DNA of 64,000 bases from Mesobacterium pallidum (GCF_019966535.1 NZ_JAIMID010000005.1:1-64000); one strand, 5' to 3'; shown: positions 37,030-47,821, numbered from the stretch's first letter. Notes: generated by a model not told the origin, from the letters alone. Made by a program: numbers and translations.

Positions 37030-37754
37030 CGGGGCTCCTCCTTGATGCGGTAGTGATAGGCGCCGACGTCCGTCATGCCCAGCCCGCGATAGAGCGCGTT
37101 GCCCCCGGTGTTGCCCCGCGTCACGGCCAGCGCGAGGGTCTGCGCGCCGTGGTCGCGCGCCCAGAGCGCGGCCTTGCGCATCAAGAGCGCGCCCATGCCC
37201 TTGCGGCGCATCTCGGGCAGGACCTCGATGGCGTGGATCATGGCGATGTCGCCGTCGAGCGCCACAAAGGCCGTGCCGCCCGGCGCCATGTCGCGGCGGG
37301 TCAGCAGGGCCGATTTCGGGCCCGTGACGCGGTCCATCACCGCCCAGCGGGCCGGGCCGATGCCGCCCTTCTCCCAGATCCGGCGCTGGATCGCCAGCGG
37401 CTCCCAGACCGCGTAATGGACGTAGCCGGGCATCGGGTCGCGCAGCAGGTCGTCCACGTCGATGGCATAAAGCGTCACCGGGTCGACCACCACGTAGCCG
37501 CGCGCGGCGAGCGCCGCGTCCAGCGCCTCTTCCCCCCCACGGACCTGGAAGAGGGCAGGCTGGCCAAGCTTGGCCATGGCCGCTTCGGCGGCCGCGATAT
37601 CGCCCGGCGTCCAGGCCCCGTCGGCCGTGGCGGCCGAGACGCGCTTGCCACCGCCCTGCCCGTCGCGGATCGTCCAGGGGCCAAGGGTCTGCTTCGCGGC
37701 GGCGGGCCAGGTCGCCTCCATCGCCGCGTACAGCCTGTCTTGCGTCGGCATCAT
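37026..37754 (-). CDS. GNAT family N-acetyltransferase
   Basis: A 242-residue protein whose C-terminal half is a GNAT domain. Acetyl-CoA-binding motif A is AIEVLPEMRRKGMGALLMRKA, and motif B is TRGNTGGNALYRGLGMTDVG. The N-terminal half may be a degenerate second GNAT fold. The substrate is unknown. It overlaps both neighbours by four bases, so CinA-like, GNAT, AhpD-like and OmpA-like genes probably share a transcript. Confidence 0.87.
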   Translation of the reverse strand: MMPTQDRLYAAMEATWPAAAKQTLGPWTIRDGQGGGKRVSAATADGAWTPGDIAAAEAAMAKLGQPALFQVRGGEEALDAALAARGYVVVDPVTLYAIDVDDLLRDPMPGYVHYAVWEPLAIQRRIWEKGGIGPARWAVMDRVTGPKSALLTRRDMAPGGTAFVALDGDIAMIHAIEVLPEMRRKGMGALLMRKAALWARDHGAQTLALAVTRGNTGGNALYRGLGMTDVGAYHYRIKEEPR

Positions 37755-38473
37755 TCCGGGAACAGCCGCGACAGCCGCGCCATGGCCGCATCCACCTGCG
37801 CACCATCCGCGCCGCGGATCACCACGTTGGCACCGTAGATCCCGTCGCGCTGGAACGGGTAAGACCCGATCGAGAGCTCGGGGAAATCCGCCGCCAGGTC
37901 CGACAGCGGCCCGGCGATCAGGCCTTCGCCCTGCATGATGCGCAGCGATTGCGACAAGAGCGGCGCGCCGCCGACAAGGCCGGGCAGAACGCTGGCGACC
38001 ATGGCCTGGAACACCGCCGGCACGCCCGCCATGACATGCACGTTCTCAAGTGTGAAACCCGGCGCGATCGAGACCGGGTTCTCGATCAGCGTAGCGCCGT
38101 CGGGGATGCGGGCCATGCGCTGGCGGGCCGCGTTGAACTCCACCCCCTGGCGGTCGTAATGCGCGGCCAGCAGCGCCCGGGCATCGTCGCGGATGGTGAT
38201 GCCGACGCCGAAGGCCGCGGCGATGCATTCCGCCGTGATATCGTCATGGGTCGGCCCGATGCCGCCGCTGGTGAACACATGGTCCTTCGTTTCGGCCAGC
38301 GCCTTCACCGCGCCGATGATGGCGTCCCGGTCGTCCGAGACGACGCGGACCTCTTTCAGGTCGATCCCCTTGTGGGTCAGCTCCTGCGCGAGGTAGTGCA
38401 TGTTGCTGTCGCGGGTGCGGCCCGACAGGATTTCATCCCCGATCACCAGCATGGCTGCGGTTGGATTCGGCAT
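37751..38473 (-). CDS. CinA-like molybdopterin-binding domain protein
   Basis: A 240-residue protein consisting of the MoaB/Mog-type domain found at the N-terminus of CinA (AMLVIGDEILSGRTRDSNMH, FTSGGIGPTHDDITAE, NVHVMAGVPAVFQAM). The C-terminal PncC deamidase domain of full CinA is absent, as in many alphaproteobacterial homologues. It may hydrolyse ADP-ribose-like compounds as CinA does, or bind molybdopterin; function is inferred. The ATG at 38473 fits the family, and the gene is divergent from sfsA. Confidence 0.87.
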   Translation of the reverse strand: MPNPTAAMLVIGDEILSGRTRDSNMHYLAQELTHKGIDLKEVRVVSDDRDAIIGAVKALAETKDHVFTSGGIGPTHDDITAECIAAAFGVGITIRDDARALLAAHYDRQGVEFNAARQRMARIPDGATLIENPVSIAPGFTLENVHVMAGVPAVFQAMVASVLPGLVGGAPLLSQSLRIMQGEGLIAGPLSDLAADFPELSIGSYPFQRDGIYGANVVIRGADGAQVDAAMARLSRLFPE

Positions 38474-38522
38474 GGCCCAGGCCCCCTTGCGTATTCGTCT
38501 GGCAGAGGTATAGCCCCGCCCC

Positions 38523-39230
38523 ATGCGCTTTCAAACCCCGCTCGTCCCCGCCCGCCTTGTCCGCCGCTACAAACGCTTCCTCGCCGATTGCACGCTGGAG
38601 GACGGCACCGAGGTGACGGCCCATTGCGCCAACCCGGGCAGCATGATGGGGCTGGCCGAGCCGGGCATGCGGATCTGGCTGGAACCGAACGACGATCCGA
38701 AGAAAAAGCTGAAATATGGCTGGCGGCTGGTCGAACATGAGGGCGGGCATTTCACCGGCGTCGACACCTCGGTGCCGAACCGCGCCCTGCGCGGCGCGCT
38801 CGAGGCGGGGGTGGTGCCGGGGCTTTCGGGCTACGACACGGTGCGCCCGGAGGTGACATACGGCGTGGGCAGCCGGATCGACTTCCTGCTGACCGGGGCA
38901 GGCCGGCCCGATTGCTATGTCGAGGTGAAATCCGTGACCCTCTCGCGCCAGCCGGGCCTTGCCGAGTTCCCCGACAGCGTGACCGCGCGCGGCACCAAGC
39001 ACCTCGGGGAGCTGGCGGCGATGGTGACCGAAGGGCACCGCGCAGTCATGCTCTACCTCGTGCAACGCACGGATGCGGCGCGGTTCACCCTGGCCGAGGA
39101 TATCGACCCGGCCTATGCCGCCGCCTTTCGCGCCGCCCGCGACGCGGGGGTCGAGGCGATCTGCATCGGCACGACGATCACGCCCGAAGGGGTTGAAGTC
39201 GCGGACCCGATCCCCATCGAGATCCCGTGA
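38523..39230 (+). CDS. sfsA: DNA/RNA nuclease SfsA
   Basis: A 235-residue SfsA. Characteristic segments are RRYKRFLADCTLEDGTEVTA, HCANPGSMMGLAEPGM, SRIDFLLTGAGRPDCYVEVK (PD-(D/E)XK-like) and TARGTKHLGELAAM. Its C-terminus is close to the following methionine aminopeptidase gene in a common gene pair. Confidence 0.94.
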   Translation: MRFQTPLVPARLVRRYKRFLADCTLEDGTEVTAHCANPGSMMGLAEPGMRIWLEPNDDPKKKLKYGWRLVEHEGGHFTGVDTSVPNRALRGALEAGVVPGLSGYDTVRPEVTYGVGSRIDFLLTGAGRPDCYVEVKSVTLSRQPGLAEFPDSVTARGTKHLGELAAMVTEGHRAVMLYLVQRTDAARFTLAEDIDPAYAAAFRAARDAGVEAICIGTTITPEGVEVADPIPIEIP

Positions 39231-39307
39231 TTTCGGAGCCTCTGGCAAATCCCCGCGCAAAACCTTACAATATGCCGCAAGTGCATAACATCCCGGGAGC
39301 TTTCGGC

Positions 39308-40120
39308 TTGGACAAGGACCACCGCGGCAAGGTCACGCGCGACGGCATTCGCATCTACGACACGACGGACTTTGCAGGGATGCACAAGGCCGGCGAACTG
39401 GCTGCGCGCATCCTCGACGAGATGATCGAGCATGTCTTCCCCGGCCAGACCACGGCCGAGATCGACCGCATCATCGAGGCCAAGGTGACCGAGGCAGGTG
39501 CGAAATCGGCCACGATCGGCTACCGCGGCTACCAGCACGCCAGCTGCATCAGCATCAACCACGTGGTCTGCCACGGCATTCCCGGCGACAAGAAGCTCAA
39601 GAACGGCGACATCCTGAACATCGACGTCACGGTGATCGTGGATGGCTGGTACGGCGACACCAGCCGCATGTACGTGGCCGGCGACCTGAGCCGCAAGTCC
39701 GAGCGGCTGATCCAGGTGACGCATGACGCGCTGATGCTGGGGATCGAACAGGTCAAGCCGGGCAACACCTTCGGCGACATCGGCCACGCGATCCAGACCT
39801 ACGTGGAAAAGCAGCGCATGTCCGTGGTGCGCGACTTCTGCGGCCACGGGCTGGGGCGGGTGTTCCACGCCCCGCCGAACGTGCTGCACTACGGCCGCCC
39901 CGGCACCGCCGCGCGGCTCGAGGAAGGCATGTTCTTCACCATCGAGCCGATGGTGAACCTCGGCCGGCCCGAAACCAAGGTGCTGGCCGACGACTGGACG
40001 GCGGTGACCCGCGACAAGTCCCTGTCGGCACAGTTCGAACATTCGGTCGGCGTGACGGCGGACGGGGTCGATATCTTCACCCTCTCGCCCGCCGGCAAGT
40101 TCCACCCGACCTATGGCTGA
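39308..40120 (+). CDS. map: Type I methionyl aminopeptidase
   Basis: About 270 residues. It removes N-terminal methionine from new proteins. All five metal ligands are visible: Asp in NIDVTVIVDGWYGDTS (two), His in GHGLGRVFH, Glu in FTIEPMVN and Glu in SAQFEHSVG. The start is uncertain: TTG at 39308 has GGGAG eight bases upstream and gives the usual N-terminal length. ATG at 39272 and GTG at 39227 (overlapping sfsA) have no good ribosome site. I prefer the TTG. Confidence 0.93.
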   Translation: MDKDHRGKVTRDGIRIYDTTDFAGMHKAGELAARILDEMIEHVFPGQTTAEIDRIIEAKVTEAGAKSATIGYRGYQHASCISINHVVCHGIPGDKKLKNGDILNIDVTVIVDGWYGDTSRMYVAGDLSRKSERLIQVTHDALMLGIEQVKPGNTFGDIGHAIQTYVEKQRMSVVRDFCGHGLGRVFHAPPNVLHYGRPGTAARLEEGMFFTIEPMVNLGRPETKVLADDWTAVTRDKSLSAQFEHSVGVTADGVDIFTLSPAGKFHPTYG

Positions 40121-40122
40121 GC

Positions 40123-40152
40123 CCCAAGATTATTCTGACGAATAATCTTGGG
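40123..40152. terminator. AT-rich perfect hairpin after map
   Basis: A perfect dyad CCCAAGATTATTC-TGAC-GAATAATCTTGGG (13-base arms) three bases after the map stop. It is much more AT-rich than its surroundings. A likely terminator or processing element between convergent map and hisG, paired with a second hairpin at 40168. Confidence 0.65.
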
Positions 40153-40167
40153 TGGCGCGCGCGGCGT

Positions 40168-40193
40168 GAAAATTCTTCGTCAGAAGAATTTTC
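40168..40193. terminator. Second AT-rich perfect hairpin, before the hisG stop
   Basis: GAAAATTCTTC-GTCA-GAAGAATTTTC, with 11-base perfect arms. The core TTCGTCAGAA is the reverse complement of the core TTCTGACGAA in the hairpin at 40123. Possible terminator for hisG on the minus strand (TTTTC follows the stem). Confidence 0.65.
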
Positions 40194-40208
40194 CGGGTCT
40201 GGCCCCGA

Positions 40209-40901
40209 TCAGACGTCGAGCTTCTGGCACAGCTGTCGCACGATGTCGCGCTCGGCGTCGCTGGCCGCCGCGTTGCGCGACCGGAACAGCGTCGCCTGGC
40301 TTTTCAACACCAGCCCGTCGCCGAGGATCTTGAGGTGGTTGGCCCGCAGCGTGTCGCCGGTCGAGGTGATGTCGGCCACGGCCTCGGCGCTCTCGTTCTT
40401 GACCGTGCCTTCCGTCGCGCCCTGGCTGTCGACCAGTTGGTAATCGGCCACGCCCGCATCGCGCAGGAAGGTGCGCACCAGCCGGTGATACTTGGTCGCG
40501 ATCCTCAGGCGGAAGCCGTGCACGCGCCGGAAGGCCGCCGCCGCCGCGTCGAGATCGTCGAGCGTATCGACGTCGATCCAGCAGGCCGGCACCGCGATGA
40601 TCAGGTCGGCATGGCCAAAGCCCAGCTCGGCCAGGGGCTCCACCTTCTGCTCCCACCCGGCCAGCTTTTCCTGCACGAGGTCGGTGCCCGTGACCCCGAG
40701 GTGAATGCGCCCCGCCTCGAGCTCGCGCGGGATTTCCCCCGCCGACAGAAGCACCAGCTCGACCCCGTCGATCCCGTCGACCGCGCCGGCGTATTCCCGG
40801 TCCGACCCGGTGCGCGACAGCGTAACGCCGCGCGCGCCGAACCAGTCGAAAGTCTTTTCCATCAGCCGCCCCTTGGAGGGCACGCCCAGCTTGATCGTCA
40901 T
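40209..40901 (-). CDS. hisG: ATP phosphoribosyltransferase, short form
   Basis: A 230-residue HisG of the short type, which lacks the C-terminal regulatory domain and needs HisZ. It catalyses the first step of histidine synthesis (ATP + PRPP). Recognisable segments are IKLGVPSKGRLMEKTFDW, GVTGTDLVQEK and GATEGTVKNESAEAVADITSTGDTLRANHL, split here as GATEGTVKN and DITSTGDTLRANHL. It overlaps hisZ by four bases, in keeping with an obligate complex. Confidence 0.95.
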   Translation of the reverse strand: MTIKLGVPSKGRLMEKTFDWFGARGVTLSRTGSDREYAGAVDGIDGVELVLLSAGEIPRELEAGRIHLGVTGTDLVQEKLAGWEQKVEPLAELGFGHADLIIAVPACWIDVDTLDDLDAAAAAFRRVHGFRLRIATKYHRLVRTFLRDAGVADYQLVDSQGATEGTVKNESAEAVADITSTGDTLRANHLKILGDGLVLKSQATLFRSRNAAASDAERDIVRQLCQKLDV

Positions 40902-41983
40902 GCCGAGAGCCCTCCGAGTTCGACCGCGAGGCCGGGGCGGATCACCCCGCCGACGGCCGGAATCTCGCGCCCGGCGCCCAGTTGACGGGTCAGCGCATCA
41001 TAGCGCCCTCCCGTGGCCACGGGGGGCAGGTCGGGCCGGCCCGACGCGTAGAAGCCAAAGACGAAGCCGTCGTAATATTCCATCGAGGTCCGTCCATAGG
41101 TCGCCTCGAAATCCAGTTGCTCGACATCCACCCCGCGCGCGGCCAGCGCGTCGATCCGGGCGGCCAGCCGGTCCACCGCGTCGGCGATGGCCGGCAGGTC
41201 CACCGCGAGGTCGCGCAGGCGCTCCAGCGCGAAGGGGCAGGTTTCCTTGACCTGCGCCACGGCTTCCACCAGGTCCAGCTGCTCGCGCGAGATCGGCGGC
41301 GTGGCGGCGTCTTCGCGCAGGGCGTCGATCCGGTCCGCGACCTCGGCGGCGCTGCGCAGCCCGATCTGCGGCGCGGTGCATGTGACCTTGCCGTCCAGCA
41401 GCGCGCGGCGCGTGTCGGGCATTTGGCGCTTGCCCGAGAAGCGTTCGAGCAGCGCGCGGAAGCGGCGCGGGCGCCAGAGGTGGCGCATCAGCGCGGCCTT
41501 GCGCCGCTCGCTCGTCGCCAGCCCCTGCACCGCCGCGATGAGGATGCCGATGTCGCCGGTCGCCGCGTGCAGGTGCAGCGGCGCCAGCGCCTCGCGGATG
41601 AGCGCGTAGACCTCGGCATCCGCCTCGGCCGGGTTTTCGCGGTCAAAGATCTCGTAACCGACCTGGATGTACTCGGTCGGCCGGTTCAGGGCCTCGTCCT
41701 CCTGCATGCGGAAGACCTCGCCCATGTAGGTGTAGCGCGCGGGCTCCGCCCCTTCGGCCATGTGGCGTTGAACCACCGGCACGGTGAAGTCCGGGCGCAG
41801 CATCAGCTCGCCGCGCAGCGGGTCATGGGTGACGAAGGCGCGGGCGCGGATGTCCTCTCCGTAGAGATCCAGCAGCGTGCCGGCCGGTTGCAGCACGCCG
41901 GTATCGACCTGGCTTGCCCCCGTGGCCAGAAAGCGATCGAGGAGGCCCTGGGCCTCCTCCTTGGTGCGGCGCAGCTCGGGCAT
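40898..41983 (-). CDS. hisZ: ATP phosphoribosyltransferase regulatory subunit
   Basis: A 361-residue HisZ, a catalytically dead paralogue of histidyl-tRNA synthetase that forms the hetero-octameric enzyme with short HisG and mediates histidine feedback. Class II synthetase-like motifs are degraded but visible (ELMLRPDFTVPVVQRH, YIQVGYEIF, GGRYDALTRQLG). Its start ATG overlaps the hisS stop by one base (TGATG). Confidence 0.92.
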   Translation of the reverse strand: MPELRRTKEEAQGLLDRFLATGASQVDTGVLQPAGTLLDLYGEDIRARAFVTHDPLRGELMLRPDFTVPVVQRHMAEGAEPARYTYMGEVFRMQEDEALNRPTEYIQVGYEIFDRENPAEADAEVYALIREALAPLHLHAATGDIGILIAAVQGLATSERRKAALMRHLWRPRRFRALLERFSGKRQMPDTRRALLDGKVTCTAPQIGLRSAAEVADRIDALREDAATPPISREQLDLVEAVAQVKETCPFALERLRDLAVDLPAIADAVDRLAARIDALAARGVDVEQLDFEATYGRTSMEYYDGFVFGFYASGRPDLPPVATGGRYDALTRQLGAGREIPAVGGVIRPGLAVELGGLSA

Positions 41984-43467
41984 CAGGAATAGCTCTCGAT
42001 GATCTCGCGAACCTTCGCCACGAGGTCCCCGCGCGGCACCTCGTACTGGCTCGGCCGCTCTTTCCATTCGTCCAGCGTCGCGTTCTCGGCGATCCTGGCG
42101 CCCAGCACCAGGTCCTTGATCTGCACGACGCCGCGCGCCTTTTCGTCCCCGCCCTCGATCACCGCGACCGGGCTGCCGCGCCGGTCGGCGTATTTCATCT
42201 GGTTGCCGAAGTTCTTGGGGTTGCCAAGGTAGACCTCGGCCCGGATGCCTGCCGCGCGCAGCTCGCCCACCATGGCCTGGTAATCGGCCATGCGGTCGCG
42301 GTCCATGACCGTGACGACGACCGGGCCCTGTTCGGCCCCGCCGATGCGACCCTTTTCGCGCAGCGCGGCCAGCAACCGGTCGACGCCGATGGAGACGCCC
42401 ACCGCCGGAACGGTCTGCCCGGTGAAGCGCGCCACGAGGTCGTCGTAGCGCCCGCCGCCCGCAACGCTGCCGAACTGGCGCTTGCGGCCCTTGTCGTCGA
42501 GGATCTCGAAGGTCAGCTCGGCTTCGAACACCGGGCCGGTGTAATAGCCAAGGCCGCGCACGACGCTGGGGTCGATCTCGATCCGGTCGGGGCCATAGCC
42601 CTGCGCGTCCAGCAGCGCGGCGATCTCTTCCAGCTCGGCGATGCCTTCGGCCCCGATGGCGCTGTCACCCACGGCGGCGCGCAGGTTGGCCAGCGTCTCG
42701 GCCGCGTCCGCGCCCTTGGAGGTGAGGAAGGCCACCACCGGGTCGGCCTGCTCGGCCCGCAGGCCCACGCCGTCGATGAAGGCGCCCGAGGCGTCCTTGC
42801 GCCCCGTGGTCAGCAGCTCTCGCACGCCGGCCTCGCCCACCTTGTCGAACTTGTCGATGGTGCGCAGCACGGCGTCGCGGTCCTGGTCCTCGCCCAGCCC
42901 CATGGCTTCAAGCACACCATTCAGAACCTTGCGGTTGTTCACCCGCACCACGTAGTCGCCACGCGGAATGCCGACGGTCTCGAGGCAATCGGACAGCATC
43001 GCGCAGATCTCGGCATCGGCGGCCATGGAGGCCGTGCCGACCGTATCCGCATCGCATTGATAGAACTGGCGGAACCGACCGGGCCCCGGCTTTTCGTTGC
43101 GCCAGACCGGGCCCATCGCGTAGCGGCGGTAGGGCGTCGGCAGATCGTTGCGGTGCTGGGCGTAGACCCGGGCCAGCGGGGCCGTCAAATCATAGCGCAG
43201 GGCCAGCCAGTCGCCGCGGTCATTCTCGTCGAACTCCTGCCAGGCAAAGACGCCCTCGTTCGGGCGGTCCACGTCGGGCAGGAACTTGCCCAGCGCCTCG
43301 ACCGTCTCGACGGCCGAGGATTCCAGCGCGTCGAAGCCGTAGCGATGGTAGACCCCGGCGATCTGCGCCAGCATCTCGGCGCGCTCGCGCACCTCGGCGC
43401 CGAAATAGTCGCGGAACCCTTTCGGCGTTTCGGCCTTGGGGCGGGGGGCTTTTTTCTGCTTGGCCAT
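41983..43467 (-). CDS. hisS: Histidine--tRNA ligase
   Basis: A 494-residue class II synthetase. Motif 2 region is [20 protein letters not shown]. The histidine-A motifs are [11 protein letters not shown] and [15 protein letters not shown], and motif 3 is [15 protein letters not shown]-terminal anticodon-binding domain starts near residue 400. The lysine-rich start [20 protein letters not shown] is typical for the alphaproteobacterial type. It leads the hisS-hisZ-hisG unit. Confidence 0.96.
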   Translation of the reverse strand: MAKQKKAPRPKAETPKGFRDYFGAEVRERAEMLAQIAGVYHRYGFDALESSAVETVEALGKFLPDVDRPNEGVFAWQEFDENDRGDWLALRYDLTAPLARVYAQHRNDLPTPYRRYAMGPVWRNEKPGPGRFRQFYQCDADTVGTASMAADAEICAMLSDCLETVGIPRGDYVVRVNNRKVLNGVLEAMGLGEDQDRDAVLRTIDKFDKVGEAGVRELLTTGRKDASGAFIDGVGLRAEQADPVVAFLTSKGADAAETLANLRAAVGDSAIGAEGIAELEEIAALLDAQGYGPDRIEIDPSVVRGLGYYTGPVFEAELTFEILDDKGRKRQFGSVAGGGRYDDLVARFTGQTVPAVGVSIGVDRLLAALREKGRIGGAEQGPVVVTVMDRDRMADYQAMVGELRAAGIRAEVYLGNPKNFGNQMKYADRRGSPVAVIEGGDEKARGVVQIKDLVLGARIAENATLDEWKERPSQYEVPRGDLVAKVREIIESYS

Positions 43468-43596
43468 CGGTCTGGTCCTCGGGCGGAATTGCGAGGCCCG
43501 TGTAGCCGCAAGCGCCGAAAGGGGCAAGCGGCGCGGGCTTTCGCGGCGGCGCCATGCGCGCTATGAAACGCGCAGATGACAAGAGGGCCAGGGCCG

Positions 43597-43809
43597 ATGG
43601 ACGACGACAGCCGGATCGAAACGCTCGAGGCGCATGTGGCCGAGCTGCAGCGGCAGGCCGAGGAGCTGTCGGAGATGCTCGCCCTGCGCGGCCGCGAGGT
43701 GGACGAGCTGACGCGCAAGGTGGCCATGCTGATGGAGCGCGAGATCGCGCGGCAGGCCGATGGCGAGGGCGGGATCTACTTCGGCGACGAGAAGCCGCCA
43801 CACTGGTGA
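43597..43809 (+). CDS. slyX: SlyX family protein
   Basis: A 70-residue coiled-coil protein (ETLEAHVAELQRQAEELSEM and on) ending in the family's PPHW/PPHY tail. Function of SlyX is unknown. The start ATG at 43597 is preferred over 43576 because the family begins at DDDSRIE and AGGG lies close upstream. The stop codons of this gene and the convergent lipoprotein gene lie in the two arms of a small GC hairpin (43807-43830). Confidence 0.85.
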   Translation: MDDDSRIETLEAHVAELQRQAEELSEMLALRGREVDELTRKVAMLMEREIARQADGEGGIYFGDEKPPHW

Positions 43810-43827
43810 CCCGGCCCGGGGCCGGGG

Positions 43828-44778
43828 TCAGTTGGTCTTGATATCGGTGGCCGCCACGTCGCCCTGCGACAGCAGGATATTCGCCCAGCGCGCGTTCGAG
43901 CCGAAATTCTCGTAGACCGAGACAAAGACCGTGTCCCGCTCGAGCTTGCTCATGGCACTGCCGCAGGGCTTGCCCTTGCCGACCCGGCAGATGCGCGACT
44001 TGACCTGTTCGTAGGCGGTGTCGGTCGAGGAATAGGGCTGCACCTTGGCCGGCAGGCCATAGCGCAGCTGTTCATGCATCTCGGCGCTGCCGAACATCGC
44101 CAGCGCGCCCGAGAAGACGCGCACGCAGTCATCCTCGAACCCGGTCACGTAGAAGGCGCGGCGCGCGGTGCTGCCGGGGTTGCTGTCGTAGATGCGGTAG
44201 GTCGGGCGCCGTTCGGGGTAGCTGGCGACCTCGCGGCCCAGGCCGTTCCGCGGGAAATTGCAGACCCGCGCCACCTCGCCGTAGGTGGGCACGGTGCCGA
44301 AAGCGATGCCGTCGTCCTGCTGCGCGGACTGCTGGCGGCGGCCGAAGAGACCGCCCCGCTGCGGCGCCACGTCGGCCTGCGGCTCGAGCGAGGCGACCTC
44401 GACCCCCTCCTCCGTAGCCTGCGGCTGGGCGCCGGCGCCCGAGAAAAGGCCAAGCAAGCCACCATTACGCTCGGGTTCGGCTGCGGCGGCCGTCTCTTCG
44501 ACGACCTCGCCGGTCTCGCCGTTCTCGATCACCGCATCCGCCTCGAGCGATGCCGAGGGCTCGGCCGGGGTGCGGCGGAACATGGCACCGAAGAGCCCGC
44601 GGGCCTGGGTCTGCGCCGCCTCCGTGTCGCCGGCGGTCGGCAGGGCGGCCATGGCCCGGTCCTCGACCGGGATGTCGACCTGCGACAGCTTTTCGACGCG
44701 GTCCAGCGACGACGAGCAGGCCGTGGCCAGGGCCAGCGCGGCCAGGGCAAGGACAAGACGGGGGGCGATATGTGACAT
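43828..44778 (-). CDS. Predicted lipoprotein of unknown function
   Basis: A 316-residue protein with a lipoprotein signal peptide ([21 protein letters not shown], lipobox Cys21). A long Ala/Glu/Gln-rich low-complexity region follows to about residue 150. A conserved-looking C-terminal domain has four cysteines ([34 protein letters not shown]) that may form disulfides. I do not recognise the domain. It is convergent with slyX and divergent from argB. Confidence 0.8.
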   Translation of the reverse strand: MSHIAPRLVLALAALALATACSSSLDRVEKLSQVDIPVEDRAMAALPTAGDTEAAQTQARGLFGAMFRRTPAEPSASLEADAVIENGETGEVVEETAAAAEPERNGGLLGLFSGAGAQPQATEEGVEVASLEPQADVAPQRGGLFGRRQQSAQQDDGIAFGTVPTYGEVARVCNFPRNGLGREVASYPERRPTYRIYDSNPGSTARRAFYVTGFEDDCVRVFSGALAMFGSAEMHEQLRYGLPAKVQPYSSTDTAYEQVKSRICRVGKGKPCGSAMSKLERDTVFVSVYENFGSNARWANILLSQGDVAATDIKTN

Positions 44779-44966
44779 GCCTGGGCTCCTTCCCGCGAAG
44801 GCGTAGCAAATTCACATGCGAATGGTCCAGCGCAGATGCGCGGACCGGCGGACATGCGCCGCGTGCTGCCCATTCGCACGGCGCACCGGGTGCCGGCCCA
44901 GCGGCTTGCACCATGACGCGGGGACAGGTAATCCCAAGGGGGACAAAGGCCCTGAGGACCACGAGG

Positions 44967-45854
44967 ATGAAAACCCGCGACATGAACCGTGACTGGATCG
45001 CCACCGCCCGTACCCTTTCGCAGGCCATGCCCTACATGCGCCGCTACACCGGCGCCGTGGTCGTCATCAAGCTGGGCGGACACGCCATGGGCTCGGACGA
45101 GGGGATGGAAATCTTTGCCCGCGACGTGGTGCTGATGCAGATGGTGGGCATCCACCCGGTCATCGTCCATGGCGGCGGGCCGCAGATCAACCGCCTGCTG
45201 GACAAGCTCGAGATCAAGTCCGAGTTCCGCAATGGCAAGCGCGTCACCGACGCGGCCACCATGGACGTGGTCGAGATGGTGCTGTCGGGCAGCGTCAACA
45301 GCACCATCGTGCAGGCCATCGCCCGGCAGGGCGGCAAGGCCATCGGCGTGTCGGGCAAGGATGCCGGGCTGATCGAATGCACGCAGACCGATCCCGACCT
45401 CGGGTTCGTCGGCACGCCGTCCAAGGTCGATCCGACGATCCTGCACGACATGTTCGCGTCGAACACGATTCCCGTGATCGCCCCCATCGGCACCGGCGAG
45501 AACGGCGAGACCTACAACATCAACGGCGACACGGCGGCCGGCGCCATCGCGGCCGCGCTCAAGGCCGACCGGCTGCTGCTGCTGACGGATGTTTCGGGCG
45601 TCAAGAACGCCGCCGGAGAGGTCGTGACCGAGCTGACGCCGGAACAGATCCGGTCGCTCACCGCCGAGGGCGTGATCGCGGGCGGGATGATTCCCAAGAC
45701 CGAGACCGCGCTGATGGCGATCGAGGGCGGCGTGCGCGCGGCGGTGATCCTTGATGGGCGGGCGCCCAATGCCTGCCTGCTCGAGCTTTTCACCGAGCAT
45801 GGCGCCGGCTCGATCATCCGGGCCGGCGACCTGCCCCCCATTGCCCGCGACTGA
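44967..45854 (+). CDS. argB: Acetylglutamate kinase
   Basis: A 295-residue ArgB, which phosphorylates N-acetylglutamate in arginine synthesis. Visible motifs are [11 protein letters not shown] (ATP-binding lysine), [39 protein letters not shown] and [18 protein letters not shown]. The N-terminal helix [18 protein letters not shown] suggests the arginine-sensitive hexameric type. GAGGA lies eight bases before the ATG at 44967. Confidence 0.95.
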   Translation: MKTRDMNRDWIATARTLSQAMPYMRRYTGAVVVIKLGGHAMGSDEGMEIFARDVVLMQMVGIHPVIVHGGGPQINRLLDKLEIKSEFRNGKRVTDAATMDVVEMVLSGSVNSTIVQAIARQGGKAIGVSGKDAGLIECTQTDPDLGFVGTPSKVDPTILHDMFASNTIPVIAPIGTGENGETYNINGDTAAGAIAAALKADRLLLLTDVSGVKNAAGEVVTELTPEQIRSLTAEGVIAGGMIPKTETALMAIEGGVRAAVILDGRAPNACLLELFTEHGAGSIIRAGDLPPIARD

Positions 45855-46506
45855 CCTCGGCGCGCTGGCGTCCGGCGCCGCCGCGCGGCACCTGACCATC
45901 CTCGGCGGGTTTCACCCCGCCGAGGGCGAATCCCTGCTGCTGCTGGGCCCGGGCGAGCCTTCGTTCTGGCCCGCGTTCGAGGCCAGCCCCGAACGCGCCG
46001 ATGGCAAACCCGACCCGATGGACCGCTGGTCGCACCGGGTGATCGGTGCCTGGGCCGCCGAACTGGGCGCCACGGCGCATTTCCCCGACGACCGGCCCTT
46101 TCCGCCCTTCTACGACTGGGCGCTGCGCAGCGGAAACTGCCATGCCTCGCCCATCCTCATGCTGGTGCATGACCGGGCCGGGCTGCTGGTGTCGTTCCGC
46201 GGGGCACTGCGCCTGCCCTGGCATGTGGACCTGCCCGCCACCGCCCCGTCGCCATGTACCGGCTGCGCACGGCCCTGCCTTTCGACCTGCCCGGTGGGCG
46301 CGCTGACGACCACGGGTTACGACGTCGCCGCCTGCACCGCCTGGATCGGATCGCCCGACGGGGCGGAGTGCCTGACCGCGGGATGCCTCGCCCGCCGCGC
46401 CTGCCCGCCGGCGCGGGACTGGCCGCGCGATCCGCGACAATCGGCCTTTCACATGGCCGCCTTTCTGGCCGCGAACGGGGTGCCGCCGCGCAGCCCGCAC
46501 GGCTAG
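45841..46506 (+). CDS. Ferredoxin-like 4Fe-4S protein
   Basis: A roughly 221-residue protein with a single cluster motif [17 protein letters not shown] in its middle and further cysteines later ([17 protein letters not shown]), resembling the C-terminal half of epoxyqueuosine reductase-type proteins. Its physiological role is unknown. No ATG fits: the best start is TTG at 45841, inside the last codons of argB, which gives the N-terminal length of relatives. Further upstream starts would add argB-shadow sequence. Confidence 0.75.
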   Translation: MPATDLGALASGAAARHLTILGGFHPAEGESLLLLGPGEPSFWPAFEASPERADGKPDPMDRWSHRVIGAWAAELGATAHFPDDRPFPPFYDWALRSGNCHASPILMLVHDRAGLLVSFRGALRLPWHVDLPATAPSPCTGCARPCLSTCPVGALTTTGYDVAACTAWIGSPDGAECLTAGCLARRACPPARDWPRDPRQSAFHMAAFLAANGVPPRSPHG

Positions 46507-46537
46507 AGTGGCCGCAGAGAATTCCGGGGATTCGATC

Positions 46538-47026
46538 ATGACCAAGCGCCTCGTGCTCATGCGCCACGCCAAGTCCGACTGGTCGATGAACCTTGACGAT
46601 CACGCCCGCCCGCTGAACCCGCGGGGGCTGCGCGCGGGTGTTGCGCTGGGGGACTGGCTGCGCGCGCAAGGCATCACGCCGGACCAGGCCCTGGTGTCGG
46701 ATGCCATCCGCACGCGCGAGACCTTCGCGGGGCTCGGCCTTGCCGTCGCCCCCGAATACCTGCGCGGGCTCTACCTGGCGACGCCCGAGCAGATGCGCGC
46801 GGTGCTGTCCCGCGCCACGGGCGACGTGGTGCTGATGATAGGGCACAACGACGGGATCGGCACGCTGGCCGCCGCGCTGGTCGATGAGCCGCCCGAGCAC
46901 GATCGGTTCTACAATTACCCGACCGGTAGCACGCTGGTGGTCGATTTCGACATCGACGACTGGGCGGACCTTGGCATGAAAAAAGGCCGCGCGGCGCATT
47001 TCATCACGCCGCGCGACCTTGAATGA
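46538..47026 (+). CDS. Histidine phosphatase family protein (SixA-like)
   Basis: A 162-residue histidine-acid phosphatase. The catalytic RHG-type motif appears as LMRHAKSDW (Arg9-His10), typical of SixA phosphohistidine phosphatases. The second catalytic His lies in LMIGHNDGIG. It may dephosphorylate phosphohistidine of phosphotransfer proteins. The ATG at 46538 fits; an upstream ATG at 46508 adds ten unconserved residues. Confidence 0.9.
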   Translation: MTKRLVLMRHAKSDWSMNLDDHARPLNPRGLRAGVALGDWLRAQGITPDQALVSDAIRTRETFAGLGLAVAPEYLRGLYLATPEQMRAVLSRATGDVVLMIGHNDGIGTLAAALVDEPPEHDRFYNYPTGSTLVVDFDIDDWADLGMKKGRAAHFITPRDLE

Positions 47027-47041
47027 TCCCGCCCTTGGGAC

Positions 47042-47809
<768 letters not shown>

Positions 47810-47821
47810 GTATCGGACTCC

